Assembly (NCBI RefSeq): GCF_012927085.1
Contig: NZ_JABBFX010000001.1
Span: forward strand, 1,302,001 to 1,366,000
DNA from: Ramlibacter agri
Lineage (GTDB): Bacteria; Pseudomonadota; Gammaproteobacteria; Burkholderiales; Burkholderiaceae_C
Direction: 5' to 3'
DNA length: 64,000 bases
The notes beneath the pieces were generated by a model, which worked only from the letters and a program-made list of their open reading frames with translations, had not been told where the DNA came from and did not search any database. A program made the position numbers and the translations under genes. Below, in pieces: positions 16,785-26,951 of this stretch (within the stretch, counting starts at the first letter, position 1; every line of letters starts with the position of its first letter).

Positions 16785-18551
16785 ATGAGCAACGCCAAGC
16801 TTGTGACCGTCCAGCCGGACTCGTCGTGGCTGCCGGGCCTGCAGACTCTGCGCGGCTACCAGCGCGCGTGGCTGCGCCACGACCTGGCCGCCGGCCTGGT
16901 GCTGACCGCCATGCTTGTGCCCGTGGGCGTGGCCTACGCGCAGGCGGCCGGCGTGCCGGGCATCTACGGCCTGTACGCGACCATCGTTCCCCTGTTGGCG
17001 TATGCGGTGTTCGGCCCCAGCCGCATCCTGGTGCTGGGGCCGGATTCGGCGCTGGTGGCGGTGATCCTGGCCGTGGTGGCGCCGCTCTCCGGAGGCGATC
17101 CGGACCGGGCCATCGCCCTGGCCAGCGGCATGGCCATCGTCGCCGGCCTGGCCGGCATCGCTGCGGGGCTGGCGCGCCTCGGGTTCATCACCGAGCTGCT
17201 GTCCAAGCCCATTCGCTACGGCTACATGAACGGCATCGCGCTCACCGTGCTCCTGAGCCAGTGCCCCAAGCTGCTCGGGTTTTCCACCGGCGCCGACGGC
17301 CCGCTGCGGCAGGTGGAGGCCATCGTGCAGGGTGTCCTGGATGGCAAGACCAACGGGCCGGCGCTGGCCGTGGGCGGCTGCGTGCTGGTAGGCATCCTGG
17401 CGCTGCGCCGCCATCCGCGGCTGCCGGGCATGCTGATCGCGGTGGCCGCCGCCACGATCGTGGTGGACGTGTTCGACCTGGATACCCGCGCCGGCGTGCC
17501 GGTCGTCGGCGCCTTGCCGCAAGGCCTGCCGGCTTTCCGGCTGCCCGCGATCGCCATGGAGAACCTGCGCGACGTGGTGGTCGGCGGCCTGACGGTGGCG
17601 CTGGTGGCCTTTGCCGACACCAGCGTGCTGTCACGCACCTATGCGGCGCGCCTGAACACGCGGGTGGACGCCAACCGCGAGATGCTGGGGCTGGGCATCG
17701 CCAACCTGGCCACCGGCCTGTTCCAGGGCATCCCGGTGAGCAGCAGCGCGTCGCGCACGCCGGTGGCCGAAGCGGCCGGCGCCCGCACCCAGCTCACGGG
17801 CGTGGTCGCGGCGCTTGCGATCGCGGTGCTGCTGGTGGCCGCGCCGCAATTGCTGGAAGACCTGCCGACCACCGCGCTGGCCGCCGTCGTGATCTGCTCC
17901 GCGCTGTCGCTGGTGGAGATCACCGACCTGCGCCGCATCTGGCGCATCCAGCGCTGGGAGTTCTGGCTGTCCATGGCCTGCTTCGCCGGCGTCGTCATGC
18001 TGGGCGCCGTGCAGGGCATCGCGATCGCGGTGGTGCTGGCGGTCATCGAATTCCTCTGGGACGGCTGGCGCCCGCATTCCGCCGTGCTGGGCCGGGTGGA
18101 CCACGTGAAGGGTTACCACGACATCACCCGTTATCCGGACGCGAGCGTGATCCCCGGCCTGGTGCTGTTCCGGTGGGATGCGCCGCTGTTCTTCGCCAAC
18201 GCGGAGCTGTTCAGCGACAAGGTGCTGGCCGCGGTGGCCGCCGCCCCGCAGCTGGTGCGCTGCGTGGTGGTGGCGGCGGAGCCGGTGACGAGTGTCGACG
18301 TGACAGCGGCCGACATGCTGGCGGAACTCGATGACAACTTGATGAAGCAGGGCATCGAGCTCTGGTTCGCCGAGATGAAGGACCCCGTGAAGGACAAGCT
18401 CAAGCGCTTCGGTCTTTACACGCAGTTCCGGGCCGACTTCCACGCCACCCTGGGCGAGGCCGTGAAGGCCTACCTGCGCCGCCACCCCGTGGATTGGGTC
18501 GACTGGGAAGACGGACAGGTGGAGCCCGCTGCGGTTGCACCGAACCGGTAG
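16785..18551 (+). CDS. SulP-family anion transporter with STAS domain
   Basis: 588 residues. About 12-14 hydrophobic segments occupy residues 30-430, with the SulP signatures AAGLVLTAMLVPVGVAYAQAAGVPGIYGLYA and PVSSSASRTPVAEAAGARTQL. The C-terminal STAS domain starts near 455 (VIPGLVLFRWDAPLFFANAELF). It probably moves sulfate, bicarbonate or a dicarboxylate such as fumarate across the inner membrane; the substrate is not evident. It is preceded by a very short divergent gap and followed by 86 bases before the porin gene, so it could be its own transcript. Confidence 0.9.
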   Translation: MSNAKLVTVQPDSSWLPGLQTLRGYQRAWLRHDLAAGLVLTAMLVPVGVAYAQAAGVPGIYGLYATIVPLLAYAVFGPSRILVLGPDSALVAVILAVVAPLSGGDPDRAIALASGMAIVAGLAGIAAGLARLGFITELLSKPIRYGYMNGIALTVLLSQCPKLLGFSTGADGPLRQVEAIVQGVLDGKTNGPALAVGGCVLVGILALRRHPRLPGMLIAVAAATIVVDVFDLDTRAGVPVVGALPQGLPAFRLPAIAMENLRDVVVGGLTVALVAFADTSVLSRTYAARLNTRVDANREMLGLGIANLATGLFQGIPVSSSASRTPVAEAAGARTQLTGVVAALAIAVLLVAAPQLLEDLPTTALAAVVICSALSLVEITDLRRIWRIQRWEFWLSMACFAGVVMLGAVQGIAIAVVLAVIEFLWDGWRPHSAVLGRVDHVKGYHDITRYPDASVIPGLVLFRWDAPLFFANAELFSDKVLAAVAAAPQLVRCVVVAAEPVTSVDVTAADMLAELDDNLMKQGIELWFAEMKDPVKDKLKRFGLYTQFRADFHATLGEAVKAYLRRHPVDWVDWEDGQVEPAAVAPNR

Positions 18552-18637
18552 GACTTAGGTCCAATTCCAGCCCGCGAGGCTGCTCCCCAAACTGCTCGGC
18601 CATACCCCGCGGAAAAAGCGGTGGACGGAGGCAGCCT

Positions 18638-20017
18638 ATGCGAAAGAGCGTCATCGCCGCCGCGATCCTCTCCCTCGGGGCGAGCGCGCACGCGCAGAGC
18701 AACGAGGAGCTCAAGGGCATGCTGGATCAGGCCATGCGCACGATCCAGGACCTGCAGGGGCGAGTGCGCGCGCTCGAGGCGCAGCAGCAGCCACCGGGGG
18801 TGAGGCCCGCGCAGGCGCCGGCGGCCGCTGCCAGCAACGAACCCGGACCGCCCGCGGTCGTGGGCTCCCATGGCGCGCCGGTGGTCGCCCCCAACATCGT
18901 TCCGGAACCTGGAACACCCGACGCCGACAAGGCCCACGTCGCCTTCTACGGCCAGGCGATGCTGGACGCCATCTACGACTTCAAGCGCATGAACCCGCAG
19001 TGGCAGGCGACGCTGCGGCCCTCGCAGATCCCGGTCAGCTGCCCGGGCGAACCCGGCTGCGGCAAGGAGGGCTTCTACGTCATGAGCGTGCGCCAGTCCA
19101 GCCTGGGCATGAAGGCCACCATTCCCACCTCGCTGGGCCTGATCAAGACCGACCTGGCCTTCGACCTGTTCGGCAGCGACGGCGGCACCAACATCCACTG
19201 GCTGCGCATGTGGGGCGAGCTCGGGGCCTGGGGCGCGGGCCAGACCGACTCCAACTTCATGAACATCGACGCGTTCCCGAACACGATCGACTACTGGGGC
19301 CCGCCCGGCATGGTGTTCCTGCGCAACCCGCAGGTCCGCTACACGGCCAGCGCCGGCAAGGGCCTGACCTGGGCCGTGTCGCTGGAAGCGCCCAACTCCG
19401 CCATCGACACCGGCAAGGTGACCGAGGTGGACCCGAACCTCGGCGCCGGCGTCACGGCGCACAACCGGCTGCCGGACCTGGTGGGGTCGTTCCGCGTCGA
19501 CCGCGACTGGGGCCACGTGAAGGCGGCGGCCATCGTGCGCGAAGTGGGCTTCACCACGTCGACCACGCAAAGCGGCAACCCGTCCAACACCGAGACCGGC
19601 TACGGCCTGAACGTGAGCGGCGCGCTCAAGCTGTTCGGCAAGGACACCTTGAGCTGGGGTGTCGCCGGCGGCAAGGCCATCGCCAGCTACATGAACGACG
19701 GCGGCATCGACCTCGCGCCGGATGCCAGCTTCCACGCGCAAACCGTCCGTTCCCTCGGCTGGTTTGCCTACTACGGCCACGCCTGGACGCCGCAGCTGAC
19801 CAGCTCGATCGGCTACAGCCAACACCGCCAGGACAACGCCGGTGGCCAGGCCGACAACGCCTTCCGCAGCGGCAGCTATGCCAGCGGCAACCTGCTGTAT
19901 TCGCTGACCAAGAACGTGCTGATCGGCGGCGAATACGTCTGGGGCCGGCGCGAGAACAAGGACGGCAGCGCGGCCAGCGACAACCGCATCCAGTTCTCGA
20001 CCAAGGTCACTTTCTAG
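18638..20017 (+). CDS. DcaP-like outer-membrane porin
   Basis: 459 residues. The signal peptide is MRKSVIAAAILSLGASAHA, then a short predicted coiled coil (EELKGMLDQAMRTIQDLQGRVRALEAQ), a proline/alanine linker, and a beta-barrel ending in QFSTKVTF with the C-terminal aromatic that directs outer-membrane insertion. This coiled-coil-plus-barrel layout matches DcaP-type trimeric porins, which admit carboxylates and small organic anions. GGAGG precedes the ATG by about seven bases. It heads the arginine/polyamine operon, only 14 bases before the first decarboxylase gene, suggesting it admits that pathway's substrate. The earlier part of the same frame overlaps sulP and is not coding. Confidence 0.82.
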   Translation: MRKSVIAAAILSLGASAHAQSNEELKGMLDQAMRTIQDLQGRVRALEAQQQPPGVRPAQAPAAAASNEPGPPAVVGSHGAPVVAPNIVPEPGTPDADKAHVAFYGQAMLDAIYDFKRMNPQWQATLRPSQIPVSCPGEPGCGKEGFYVMSVRQSSLGMKATIPTSLGLIKTDLAFDLFGSDGGTNIHWLRMWGELGAWGAGQTDSNFMNIDAFPNTIDYWGPPGMVFLRNPQVRYTASAGKGLTWAVSLEAPNSAIDTGKVTEVDPNLGAGVTAHNRLPDLVGSFRVDRDWGHVKAAAIVREVGFTTSTTQSGNPSNTETGYGLNVSGALKLFGKDTLSWGVAGGKAIASYMNDGGIDLAPDASFHAQTVRSLGWFAYYGHAWTPQLTSSIGYSQHRQDNAGGQADNAFRSGSYASGNLLYSLTKNVLIGGEYVWGRRENKDGSAASDNRIQFSTKVTF

Positions 20018-20031
20018 ACAGCGAGGCTTCC

Positions 20032-22293
20032 ATGCAGTTCCAAGGCAGTTTCCCGATCCTGCTCGCGCACCGGGAGGTGGCGGGGCGCAGCGTCGCAGGC
20101 GTGCGCCTGCGCGAAATCCAGCAGCACCTGGAGCGTGCCGGCTGGAAGGTGATCGCGGTCGACACCCGCGAGGACGCCGGCATCGTGGCCGGCGCGCACC
20201 GCGGCCTGGCCGCCATCGTGGTCGGCGCCCACGCCGCCCAGGGCAATTCCGCGGCGCTGCAGGACATCGTGGCGCAGCTGAAGGCGGTGCACGAGCGCGC
20301 GCCCGGCCTGCCGATCGTCGCGCTGGGCGAAAGCGCCACCTTGCGGGCGGACCAGCCGCAGGCCGGCGAGGCGCTGCGCAACGTCAACGCCATCCTCTAC
20401 CTGTACGAAGACACGACCGAATTCCTGGCGCGGCAGATCATGCGCCTCGCCGCCGACTACCTGGACGGCCTGCTGCCGCCCTTCTTCAAGGCGCTGGCGC
20501 ACCATGCCGAGCGCTCGGCCTATTCCTGGCACACGCCGGGCCATGCGGGCGGCGTCGGCTTCCTCAAGTCGCCGGCGGGGCATGCGCTGCACGCATTCTT
20601 CGGCGAGAACACCTTGCGTTCCGACCTCTCCGTGTCGGTGCCGGAACTGGGCTCGCTGCTCGATCACACCGGGCCGGTGAAGGAAGCCGAGACCTACGCG
20701 GCGCAGGTGTTCGGCGCCGACCACACCTACTTCATCACCAACGGCACTTCCACCGCCAACAAGGTGGTGTGGCATTCGATGGCGGGCCGCGACGACCTGG
20801 TCATCGTCGACCGCAATTGCCACAAGTCGCTGCTGCACTCGCTGATCATGACGGGCGCGACGCCGGTCTACTTCACGCCCTCGCGCAACGAGTACGGGAT
20901 CATCGGGCCGATCGGGCTGGACCAGTTCACGCCGGAGGCGATCAAGGAGAAGGTGGCGGCCAGCCCCATCGCGCGCGGCCATCCCGGCCCGGCGCGCATC
21001 GCGGTGGTCACCAACTCCACCTACGACGGCCTCTGCTACAACGCCGAGAAGATCAAGGGCGCCGTCGCCGACCAGGTGGACGCGCTGCACTTCGACGAGG
21101 CCTGGTACGCCTACGCCGCCTTCCACGAGTTCTACAAGGGCCGGCACGCGATGGGCGTGCCGCGCGGTTACCCGCGGGCCGACCACACGTTGGTCTTCGC
21201 CACCCACTCCACGCACAAGCTGCTGGCGGCCTTCTCGCAGGCCTCGATGATCCACATCCAGGAGTCGGACAAGCGCAAGATCGACACGACGCGCTTCAAC
21301 GACGCCTTCATGATGCACGGCTCGACCTCGCCGCACTACGGCATCATCGCGTCGCTCGACGTCAGCTCCGCGATGATGGAAGGCCCGGCCGGCCGCAGCA
21401 TCGTGCACGAGACCCACACCGAGGCCATGAACTTCCGGCTGGCGCTGGCCTCGCTGGGCAAGGGCTACAAGAAGGGCGACTGGTGGTTCCGCGTCTGGCA
21501 GCCCGACAAGCTGGACCTGGAGCAGCCGCCGAAGACGGCGGACTGGGTGCTGGAACCCGGCGCCAGCTGGCACGGCTTCGGCAGCCTGGCGCCCGACTAC
21601 ATCATGCTGGACCCGATCAAGGTCACGCTGCTCACGCCGGGCCTCGGCGCCGGCGGCAAGCTGGAGGCGCAGGGCATCCCGGCCGCGGTAGTCACCAAGT
21701 ACCTGTGGGAACGCGGGCTGGTGGTGGAGAAGACCGGCCTCTACAGCTTCCTCATCCTGTTCTCGCTCGGCATCACTCGCGGCAAGTGGAGCACGATGGT
21801 CGACGCGCTGGCGGACTTCAAGTCCGACTACGACCGCAACGTGCCGCTGTCCAAGGTGCTGCCGACCGTGGCGGCCGTGGGCGGCGCGGCCTATGCCGGC
21901 TGGGGCTTGCGTGACCTCTGCCAGGCGCTGCACACCTGCTACCGCGACGACGACACGGCGCGCTCGATGAACGCCATGTACACCGAGCTGCCCGAGCCGG
22001 CGATGAAGCCGGCCGACGCCTACGATCGGCTGGTGCACGGCAAGGTGCGGCCGGTTCCCATCGACGAACTGGGTGGCCACGTCGCCGCCGTGATGGTGGT
22101 GCCCTATCCGCCCGGCATCCCGCTGATCATGCCCGGCGAGCGCTTCACCACCAGCTCCATCGTCGACTACCTCAAGTTCTGCCGCGACTTCGACGAACGC
22201 TTCCCGGGCTTCGAAAGCGACGTCCACGGGCTGCGCTTCGAGCCCATCGCGGGCGGCGGCAAGCGGTGGCTGGTCGACTGCGTCCAGCTGTAA
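20032..22293 (+). CDS. PLP-dependent arginine/lysine-type amino acid decarboxylase
   Basis: 753 residues, fold type I decarboxylase of the Orn/Lys/Arg class: receiver-like wing domain (about 1-140), PLP core with HTPGHAGG (167-174), the lysine forming the Schiff base at K396 in THSTHKLLAAFSQAS, and the C-terminal domain with PYPPGIPLIMPGE. Its length (E. coli AdiA is about 755) and segments such as GENTLRSDLSVSVPELGSLLDHTGP resemble AdiA and CadA more than ornithine decarboxylase. It should release CO2 from arginine (giving agmatine) or lysine (giving cadaverine). The neighbouring arc genes favour arginine, but this is inference. GAGG precedes the ATG. Confidence 0.88.
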   Translation: MQFQGSFPILLAHREVAGRSVAGVRLREIQQHLERAGWKVIAVDTREDAGIVAGAHRGLAAIVVGAHAAQGNSAALQDIVAQLKAVHERAPGLPIVALGESATLRADQPQAGEALRNVNAILYLYEDTTEFLARQIMRLAADYLDGLLPPFFKALAHHAERSAYSWHTPGHAGGVGFLKSPAGHALHAFFGENTLRSDLSVSVPELGSLLDHTGPVKEAETYAAQVFGADHTYFITNGTSTANKVVWHSMAGRDDLVIVDRNCHKSLLHSLIMTGATPVYFTPSRNEYGIIGPIGLDQFTPEAIKEKVAASPIARGHPGPARIAVVTNSTYDGLCYNAEKIKGAVADQVDALHFDEAWYAYAAFHEFYKGRHAMGVPRGYPRADHTLVFATHSTHKLLAAFSQASMIHIQESDKRKIDTTRFNDAFMMHGSTSPHYGIIASLDVSSAMMEGPAGRSIVHETHTEAMNFRLALASLGKGYKKGDWWFRVWQPDKLDLEQPPKTADWVLEPGASWHGFGSLAPDYIMLDPIKVTLLTPGLGAGGKLEAQGIPAAVVTKYLWERGLVVEKTGLYSFLILFSLGITRGKWSTMVDALADFKSDYDRNVPLSKVLPTVAAVGGAAYAGWGLRDLCQALHTCYRDDDTARSMNAMYTELPEPAMKPADAYDRLVHGKVRPVPIDELGGHVAAVMVVPYPPGIPLIMPGERFTTSSIVDYLKFCRDFDERFPGFESDVHGLRFEPIAGGGKRWLVDCVQL

Positions 22294-22309
22294 AGCAAAG
22301 GAGGGCGCC

Positions 22310-24694
22310 ATGACGCCGTATCCGGTCAAGGGTTCCAGCCTCCCCATCCCCTTCCACCGCCTGATGAAGGTGGTGGTCGTCGCCGACCCCGGCAACCGCC
22401 AGGTGCAGCAGCTCGTGGAGTGCCTGCGCGGCGAGCGGTTCGAGGTGGAGGCGGCCGACAGCTACGAACGCGACGTCACCGAGGACGCCGACGTCGGCGC
22501 CTATGTGGTGATGATCGACGGCGAGCGGCGCGAAGCCGCGCGGCGCCTGGGCGGCGCGGTGCGCGACGCCGGCTTCCGCACGCCGGTGTGGGCGCTGGCC
22601 GATGCGCACCGCATCGGCGACATGGCGGTGCTGTCGCTGACCGGCGAGGTCGACGGCTACCTCTACCTGGGCCAGCAGTCGGCGGACTTCTACGCCAAGC
22701 AGGTGCTCACGAGCCTGAAGGACTATTGCACCTCGCTGTTGCCGCCCTTCTTCGGCGGGCTGATGGCTTACGACGCCGAGGGCTACATCGCCTTCGACTG
22801 CCCGGGCCACCAGGGCGGGCAGTTCTACCGCAAATCGCCGGCCGGCCAGCTGTTCTACAAGCACTTCGGCGAACAGATCTTCCGCAACGACCTGTGCAAC
22901 GCCGACGTCGACCTCGGCGACCTGCTGATCCACGAAGGCGCGGCGGCCGCCGCGCAGAAGCATGCCGCGCAGGTGTTCGGCGCCGACCGCACCTACTTCG
23001 TCCTGAACGGCACCAGCACGTCCAACAAGATCGTGACCGGCGCGGTGCTGCGGCGCGGCGACCTCGTGCTGTTCGACCGCAACAACCACAAGTCGCTGCA
23101 CCAGGGCGCGCTGGTGCAGGCGGGCGCCATCCCCATCTTCCTGCCGACCGCCCGCAATGCCTTCGGCATGATAGGCGCGGTCGACTGGGACGCCTGGGAC
23201 GAGAAATACCTGCGCGAGCAGATCCGGCAGCACCCGCTGGTGCAGGACAAGGAACGGGCGAACGCGGGGCGGCCCTTCCGCCTGGCCTGCATCCAGCTGT
23301 GCACCTACGACGGCACCATCTACAACGTGCAGAAGGTGCTGGAGAAGATCGGCCACCTGTGCGACTACGTGCTGTGGGACGAGGCCTGGATCGGCTACAA
23401 CGCCTTCCACCCGCTGTTCCACGACCACAGCCCGATGCGGCTGGAAAAGCTCACGCCCGAGATGCCGGGGCTGTTCTCCACCCAGTCCGTGCACAAGCAG
23501 GGCGCGGGTTTCTCGCAGGCCTCGCAGGTGCACAAGCGCGACGAGCACATCAAGGGCCAGCCGCGCTACGTGGAGCACAAGCGCTTCAACGAATCCTTCC
23601 TGATCAACGCGTCCACCTCGCCTTTCTACCCGCTGTTCGCCTCGCTGGACGTCAACGCCAAGGTGCACGAGGGCAAGGCCGGCGAGATGCTGTGGGACCG
23701 CTGCATCGCCCTGGGCATCGACGCCCGCAAGAAGCTGCGCGAGTTCGTGCATTTCTACCGGGGCCAGGGCGCCACGGAGGCGGAGAAGTGGTTCTTCGAC
23801 CCCTTCGTGCCGGACCAGGTGAGCATCCGCGGCTCGCGCTTCACGCAGGACGCGAACGACGTGCCCTGGGAAAGCCTGCCCACCGAGGTGATCAAGCGCG
23901 AGCAGCAATGCTGGAACTTCAAGCCCGGCGCGCGCTGGCACGGCTACGCCGGCTACAGCGACGGTTACACCATGGTCGACCCGTGCAAACTGGCGCTGCT
24001 CACGCCCGGCATCGACCGCCTGACCGGCGAGTACCTGGACTTCGGCGTGCCGGCCACCGTGGTGGCCAACTTCCTGCGCGAGGAGCACGTCGTCCCCGAG
24101 AAGTGCGACCTGAACAGCATCCTGTTCCTGCTGACGCCGGCCGAGGACGAAAGCAAGCTGAACACGCTGATCGCCAAGCTGGTGAAGTTCAAGAACCTGT
24201 GGGACCGCGACGCGCCGCTGTCGCAGGTGCTGCCCTCGCTGTACATGAACAACGCCGAGCGCTACGCCGGCTACAGCCTGCGCCAGGTGTGCAACGAGAT
24301 GCATGCCTTCTACCGCGAACGCCGCATCAAGGACCTGCAGCGCAAGAGCTTCCGCGCCGACAGCTTCCCCAAGATGGCGATCACGCCGCAGGAGGCCTAC
24401 CAGGCGCTGGTGGGCAACGAGGTGGACTACCTGCCGCTCACGCAGGTCAAGGGCCGCATCTCCGCGACCCTGGCGCTGATCTACCCGCCGGGCATAGGCG
24501 TGGTGGTGCCGGGCGAGCGCTGGGACGAGCGCGCGCAGCCGATGCTGGACTACTTCCTCGCCTTCGAGGAGTCGTTCAACCGCTTCCCGGGCTTCAACTA
24601 CGAGGTCCAGGGGGTGTACCAGGAGAAGGTCGACGGCCGCATCGCCTTCCATACCTACGTCGTGCGGGAAGAAGCAGGAGGCAGCCATGGCTGA
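22310..24694 (+). CDS. Ornithine decarboxylase, SpeF/SpeC type
   Basis: 794 residues. The PLP lysine is K396 in STQSVHKQGAGFSQ, and the long stretches EKCDLNSILFLLTPAED, GHQGGQFYRKSPAG and ASTSPFYPLFASLDVNAK are close to E. coli SpeF. It converts ornithine to putrescine and CO2, consuming a proton. An N-terminal wing domain is present (about 1-130). The gene ends overlapping the PotE-type antiporter gene by 8 bases, the same speF-potE pairing as in enterobacteria. The ornithine could come from ArcB activity encoded further along. A single operon with the first decarboxylase gene is likely (16-base gap, AAAGGAGGG ribosome site). Confidence 0.9.
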   Translation: MTPYPVKGSSLPIPFHRLMKVVVVADPGNRQVQQLVECLRGERFEVEAADSYERDVTEDADVGAYVVMIDGERREAARRLGGAVRDAGFRTPVWALADAHRIGDMAVLSLTGEVDGYLYLGQQSADFYAKQVLTSLKDYCTSLLPPFFGGLMAYDAEGYIAFDCPGHQGGQFYRKSPAGQLFYKHFGEQIFRNDLCNADVDLGDLLIHEGAAAAAQKHAAQVFGADRTYFVLNGTSTSNKIVTGAVLRRGDLVLFDRNNHKSLHQGALVQAGAIPIFLPTARNAFGMIGAVDWDAWDEKYLREQIRQHPLVQDKERANAGRPFRLACIQLCTYDGTIYNVQKVLEKIGHLCDYVLWDEAWIGYNAFHPLFHDHSPMRLEKLTPEMPGLFSTQSVHKQGAGFSQASQVHKRDEHIKGQPRYVEHKRFNESFLINASTSPFYPLFASLDVNAKVHEGKAGEMLWDRCIALGIDARKKLREFVHFYRGQGATEAEKWFFDPFVPDQVSIRGSRFTQDANDVPWESLPTEVIKREQQCWNFKPGARWHGYAGYSDGYTMVDPCKLALLTPGIDRLTGEYLDFGVPATVVANFLREEHVVPEKCDLNSILFLLTPAEDESKLNTLIAKLVKFKNLWDRDAPLSQVLPSLYMNNAERYAGYSLRQVCNEMHAFYRERRIKDLQRKSFRADSFPKMAITPQEAYQALVGNEVDYLPLTQVKGRISATLALIYPPGIGVVVPGERWDERAQPMLDYFLAFEESFNRFPGFNYEVQGVYQEKVDGRIAFHTYVVREEAGGSHG

Positions 24695-26048
24695 AGCAGG
24701 CAAGAAGATGAGCGTCACGCAGCTGACGTTCATCGTCACGGTCAACATGATGGGCTCCGGCATCATCATGCTGCCGTCCAACATGGCCAAGGTGGGCGCG
24801 ATCTCGCTCCTGTCGTGGCTGGTCACGGCGATCGGTTCGCTGGCCATCGCCTGGGGTTTCGCCCAGTGCGGCATCTTCAACCAGCGGCCTGGGGGCATGG
24901 CGGCCTATGCGGAGGACGCGTATGGGCGCGACGGCTACTTCCAGGTCTTCCTGCTGTACTTCCTGTCGCTGGCGATCGCCAACGTCGCCGTGGCGAGTTC
25001 GGCGCTGGGCTACCTGGCCGCGTTCTTTCCCATCCTCACCGCCTCGCCCATCGCCACCTGCGTCGGCGTGATCGTGCTGCTGTGGATCACCACGGCGGCC
25101 AACTTCGGAGGGCCCAGCATCACCGGGCGCATCGGTTCGGTGACGGTGTGGGGCGTGATCCTGCCGGTGGGGTTCATGTCCATCTTCGGCTGGTTCTGGT
25201 TCCATGGCGACACCTTCGCCGCCGCCTGGAACCCCAAGGGCCTCACGCTGGGCCAGGGCATGGGCTCCAGCATCTCGCTGACGCTATGGGCCTTCCTGGG
25301 CATGGAGTCGGCTTCGCAGAACGCCTCCGCCGTGGAGAACCCCAAGCGCGACGTGCCGCTTGCGTGCATGTTCGGCACGCTGGGCGCGGCGGTCATCTAC
25401 ATCCTGTCGACCACCGCCATCCAGGGCATCGTCCCCAACCAGGAGCTGGCCGAATCCACTGGGCCCTTCGGCCTGGCCTTCGCGAAGATGTTCGCGCCGG
25501 GCGTCGGGCAGGTGGTGATGGCGCTCTCGGCGCTGGCCTGCGTCGGCTCCCTGCTCGGCTGGCAGTTCACGCTGGCTTCCACGGCCAAGGACGCGGCCGA
25601 CACCGGGCTGTTTCCGGGCATCTTCGGCAAGGCCACGGCGGCCGGCGCGCCGATCGTCGGCATGGTGATCATGGGCGTGGTGCAGTCGGTGCTGGCGCTG
25701 TCGACCATCTCGCCCAACCTGAGCGAGCAGTTCGCCGCGCTGGTGAACCTGGCGGTGGTGACGAACGTGGTGCCCTACATCGTCGCGCTGTCGGCGCTGT
25801 TCGTGATCATGCGGCGCGCGGGCGTGGAGCAGCGCAGCTACCGGCTGAACGCCGCCGTCGCCGTGATCGCCATCGTGTATTCGGTGTACGCGCTCTACGC
25901 CTCCGGCAAGGACGCGGTGATGGGCGGCACGCTGGTGCTGGCGCTGGGCTACCTGGCCTTCGGGCTGGTGGCAGCGCGGCTGCAGCGCGCCATCGCGCCG
26001 GCAGCCAAGAGCCAGGCCGCCGCCAAAGCCAACCTCGCGAGGGCCTGA
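24687..26048 (+). CDS. PotE-type putrescine/ornithine antiporter (APC family)
   Basis: 453 residues with about 12 membrane helices. The substrate-loop motif NMMGSGIIMLP is at 20-30, and ITGRIGSVTVWGVILPV, TLWAFLGMESASQNASAVENPKRDVP and LVNLAVVTNVVPYIVALSAL match E. coli PotE closely in order and wording. It should swap external ornithine for internal putrescine. No separate ArcD gene is present, so this protein may also carry the arginine/ornithine exchange the deiminase pathway needs. The start codon overlaps the ornithine decarboxylase stop region. CadB and AdiC are related alternatives. Confidence 0.88.
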   Translation: MAEAGKKMSVTQLTFIVTVNMMGSGIIMLPSNMAKVGAISLLSWLVTAIGSLAIAWGFAQCGIFNQRPGGMAAYAEDAYGRDGYFQVFLLYFLSLAIANVAVASSALGYLAAFFPILTASPIATCVGVIVLLWITTAANFGGPSITGRIGSVTVWGVILPVGFMSIFGWFWFHGDTFAAAWNPKGLTLGQGMGSSISLTLWAFLGMESASQNASAVENPKRDVPLACMFGTLGAAVIYILSTTAIQGIVPNQELAESTGPFGLAFAKMFAPGVGQVVMALSALACVGSLLGWQFTLASTAKDAADTGLFPGIFGKATAAGAPIVGMVIMGVVQSVLALSTISPNLSEQFAALVNLAVVTNVVPYIVALSALFVIMRRAGVEQRSYRLNAAVAVIAIVYSVYALYASGKDAVMGGTLVLALGYLAFGLVAARLQRAIAPAAKSQAAAKANLARA

Positions 26049-26050
26049 GC

Positions 26051-26941
26051 ATGAAAGCACTTCACGCGCTCTGCGCCGCGGCCCTGGCCCTGTGCGCCAC
26101 GGCCGCCGGCGCCGCCGGCACCCTGGACAAGGTCCGCGACAGCGGCAAGCTGACCATCGGCTTCATGGACAGCCGGCCCTTCTCCTACACCGAAGGCGGC
26201 AAGGCCGGCGGCTTCGCCATCGCCCTTTGCGAGAAGCTGGCGGACGCGATCAAGGCGCAGCTGAACCTGCCGGCGCTGGCGGTGGATTGGCAAGCGGTCA
26301 AGCCCGACGAGGCCTTCAAGGCCGTGGACCAGGGCCGCATCGACCTGCTGTGCGGCGCGGTCCCGAGCCTGGAACGACGGGCGCTGGTCGACTTCTCGAT
26401 CCCCATCGCCCTGACCGGCACGGGGGCGGCGGTCCGCAGCGATGCGCCGCCGCGGCTGGTGCAGGCGCTGTCCGGGCTGATCCGGCCTGACTGGCCGGTC
26501 TGGCGCGGTTCGGCCGACCAGGCGCCGCAGCGGGTGCGGCTCGCGGTGGTGGAGGGCATCCCGCTGGAGGAGGCCCTCGCCTCGACCCTGCGGCAGCGCC
26601 GCATCGTGGCCGACATCGTGACGGTGAAAAGTCCCGATGCCGGCCTGCAGCTGCTCGCCTCCCGCGGCGCCGACGCCTTCCTGAACGACCGCTCCTTCCT
26701 GGTGGACGCCGTGGCCCGCGACAAGCAGCAGGCCGGCATCCAGGTGCTGGACCGGATCTTCCGGCGCGACGTCGTGGCGCTGGCGGTGCGCCGCAACGAC
26801 GCCGACTTCCGCCTGCTGGTGGACCGCAGCCTGAGCCAGCTGTACCGCAGCAGCGACATGGTGGCCCTGTACACGAAGTACTTCGGGCCGCCGCCAGCGA
26901 TGACCCAGGACTTCTTCAATCTCGTCGCCTTGCCCGACTAA
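26051..26941 (+). CDS. Amino-acid-type periplasmic binding protein (SBP_bac_3), orphan
   Basis: 296 residues with signal peptide [21 protein letters not shown]. The binding-protein family 3 pattern [43 protein letters not shown] is clear, followed by the [21 protein letters not shown] region. These proteins normally deliver polar amino acids to an ABC transporter. Here no permease or ATPase genes are near, and it is inserted between the antiporter and arcA, two bases after the former and ten bases before the latter. It may feed a transporter encoded elsewhere or act as a periplasmic sensor for arginine or glutamate-like ligands. Confidence 0.85.
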   Translation: MKALHALCAAALALCATAAGAAGTLDKVRDSGKLTIGFMDSRPFSYTEGGKAGGFAIALCEKLADAIKAQLNLPALAVDWQAVKPDEAFKAVDQGRIDLLCGAVPSLERRALVDFSIPIALTGTGAAVRSDAPPRLVQALSGLIRPDWPVWRGSADQAPQRVRLAVVEGIPLEEALASTLRQRRIVADIVTVKSPDAGLQLLASRGADAFLNDRSFLVDAVARDKQQAGIQVLDRIFRRDVVALAVRRNDADFRLLVDRSLSQLYRSSDMVALYTKYFGPPPAMTQDFFNLVALPD

Positions 26942-26951
26942 GGAGCTGAAC

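Noticed and set aside
18552..18637. Short GGAC-TTAG-GTCC repeat after sulP as terminator
   Set aside because: Only four base pairs and no T tract; too weak to call.
19000..20031. Upstream in-frame extension of the first decarboxylase over the porin gene
   Set aside because: The porin is clearly coded in the other frame; the decarboxylase family start and ribosome site are at 20032.
20014..24898. Long antisense open frames opposite the two decarboxylase genes
   Set aside because: Composition-driven shadows; the plus strand encodes complete decarboxylases with PLP lysines.
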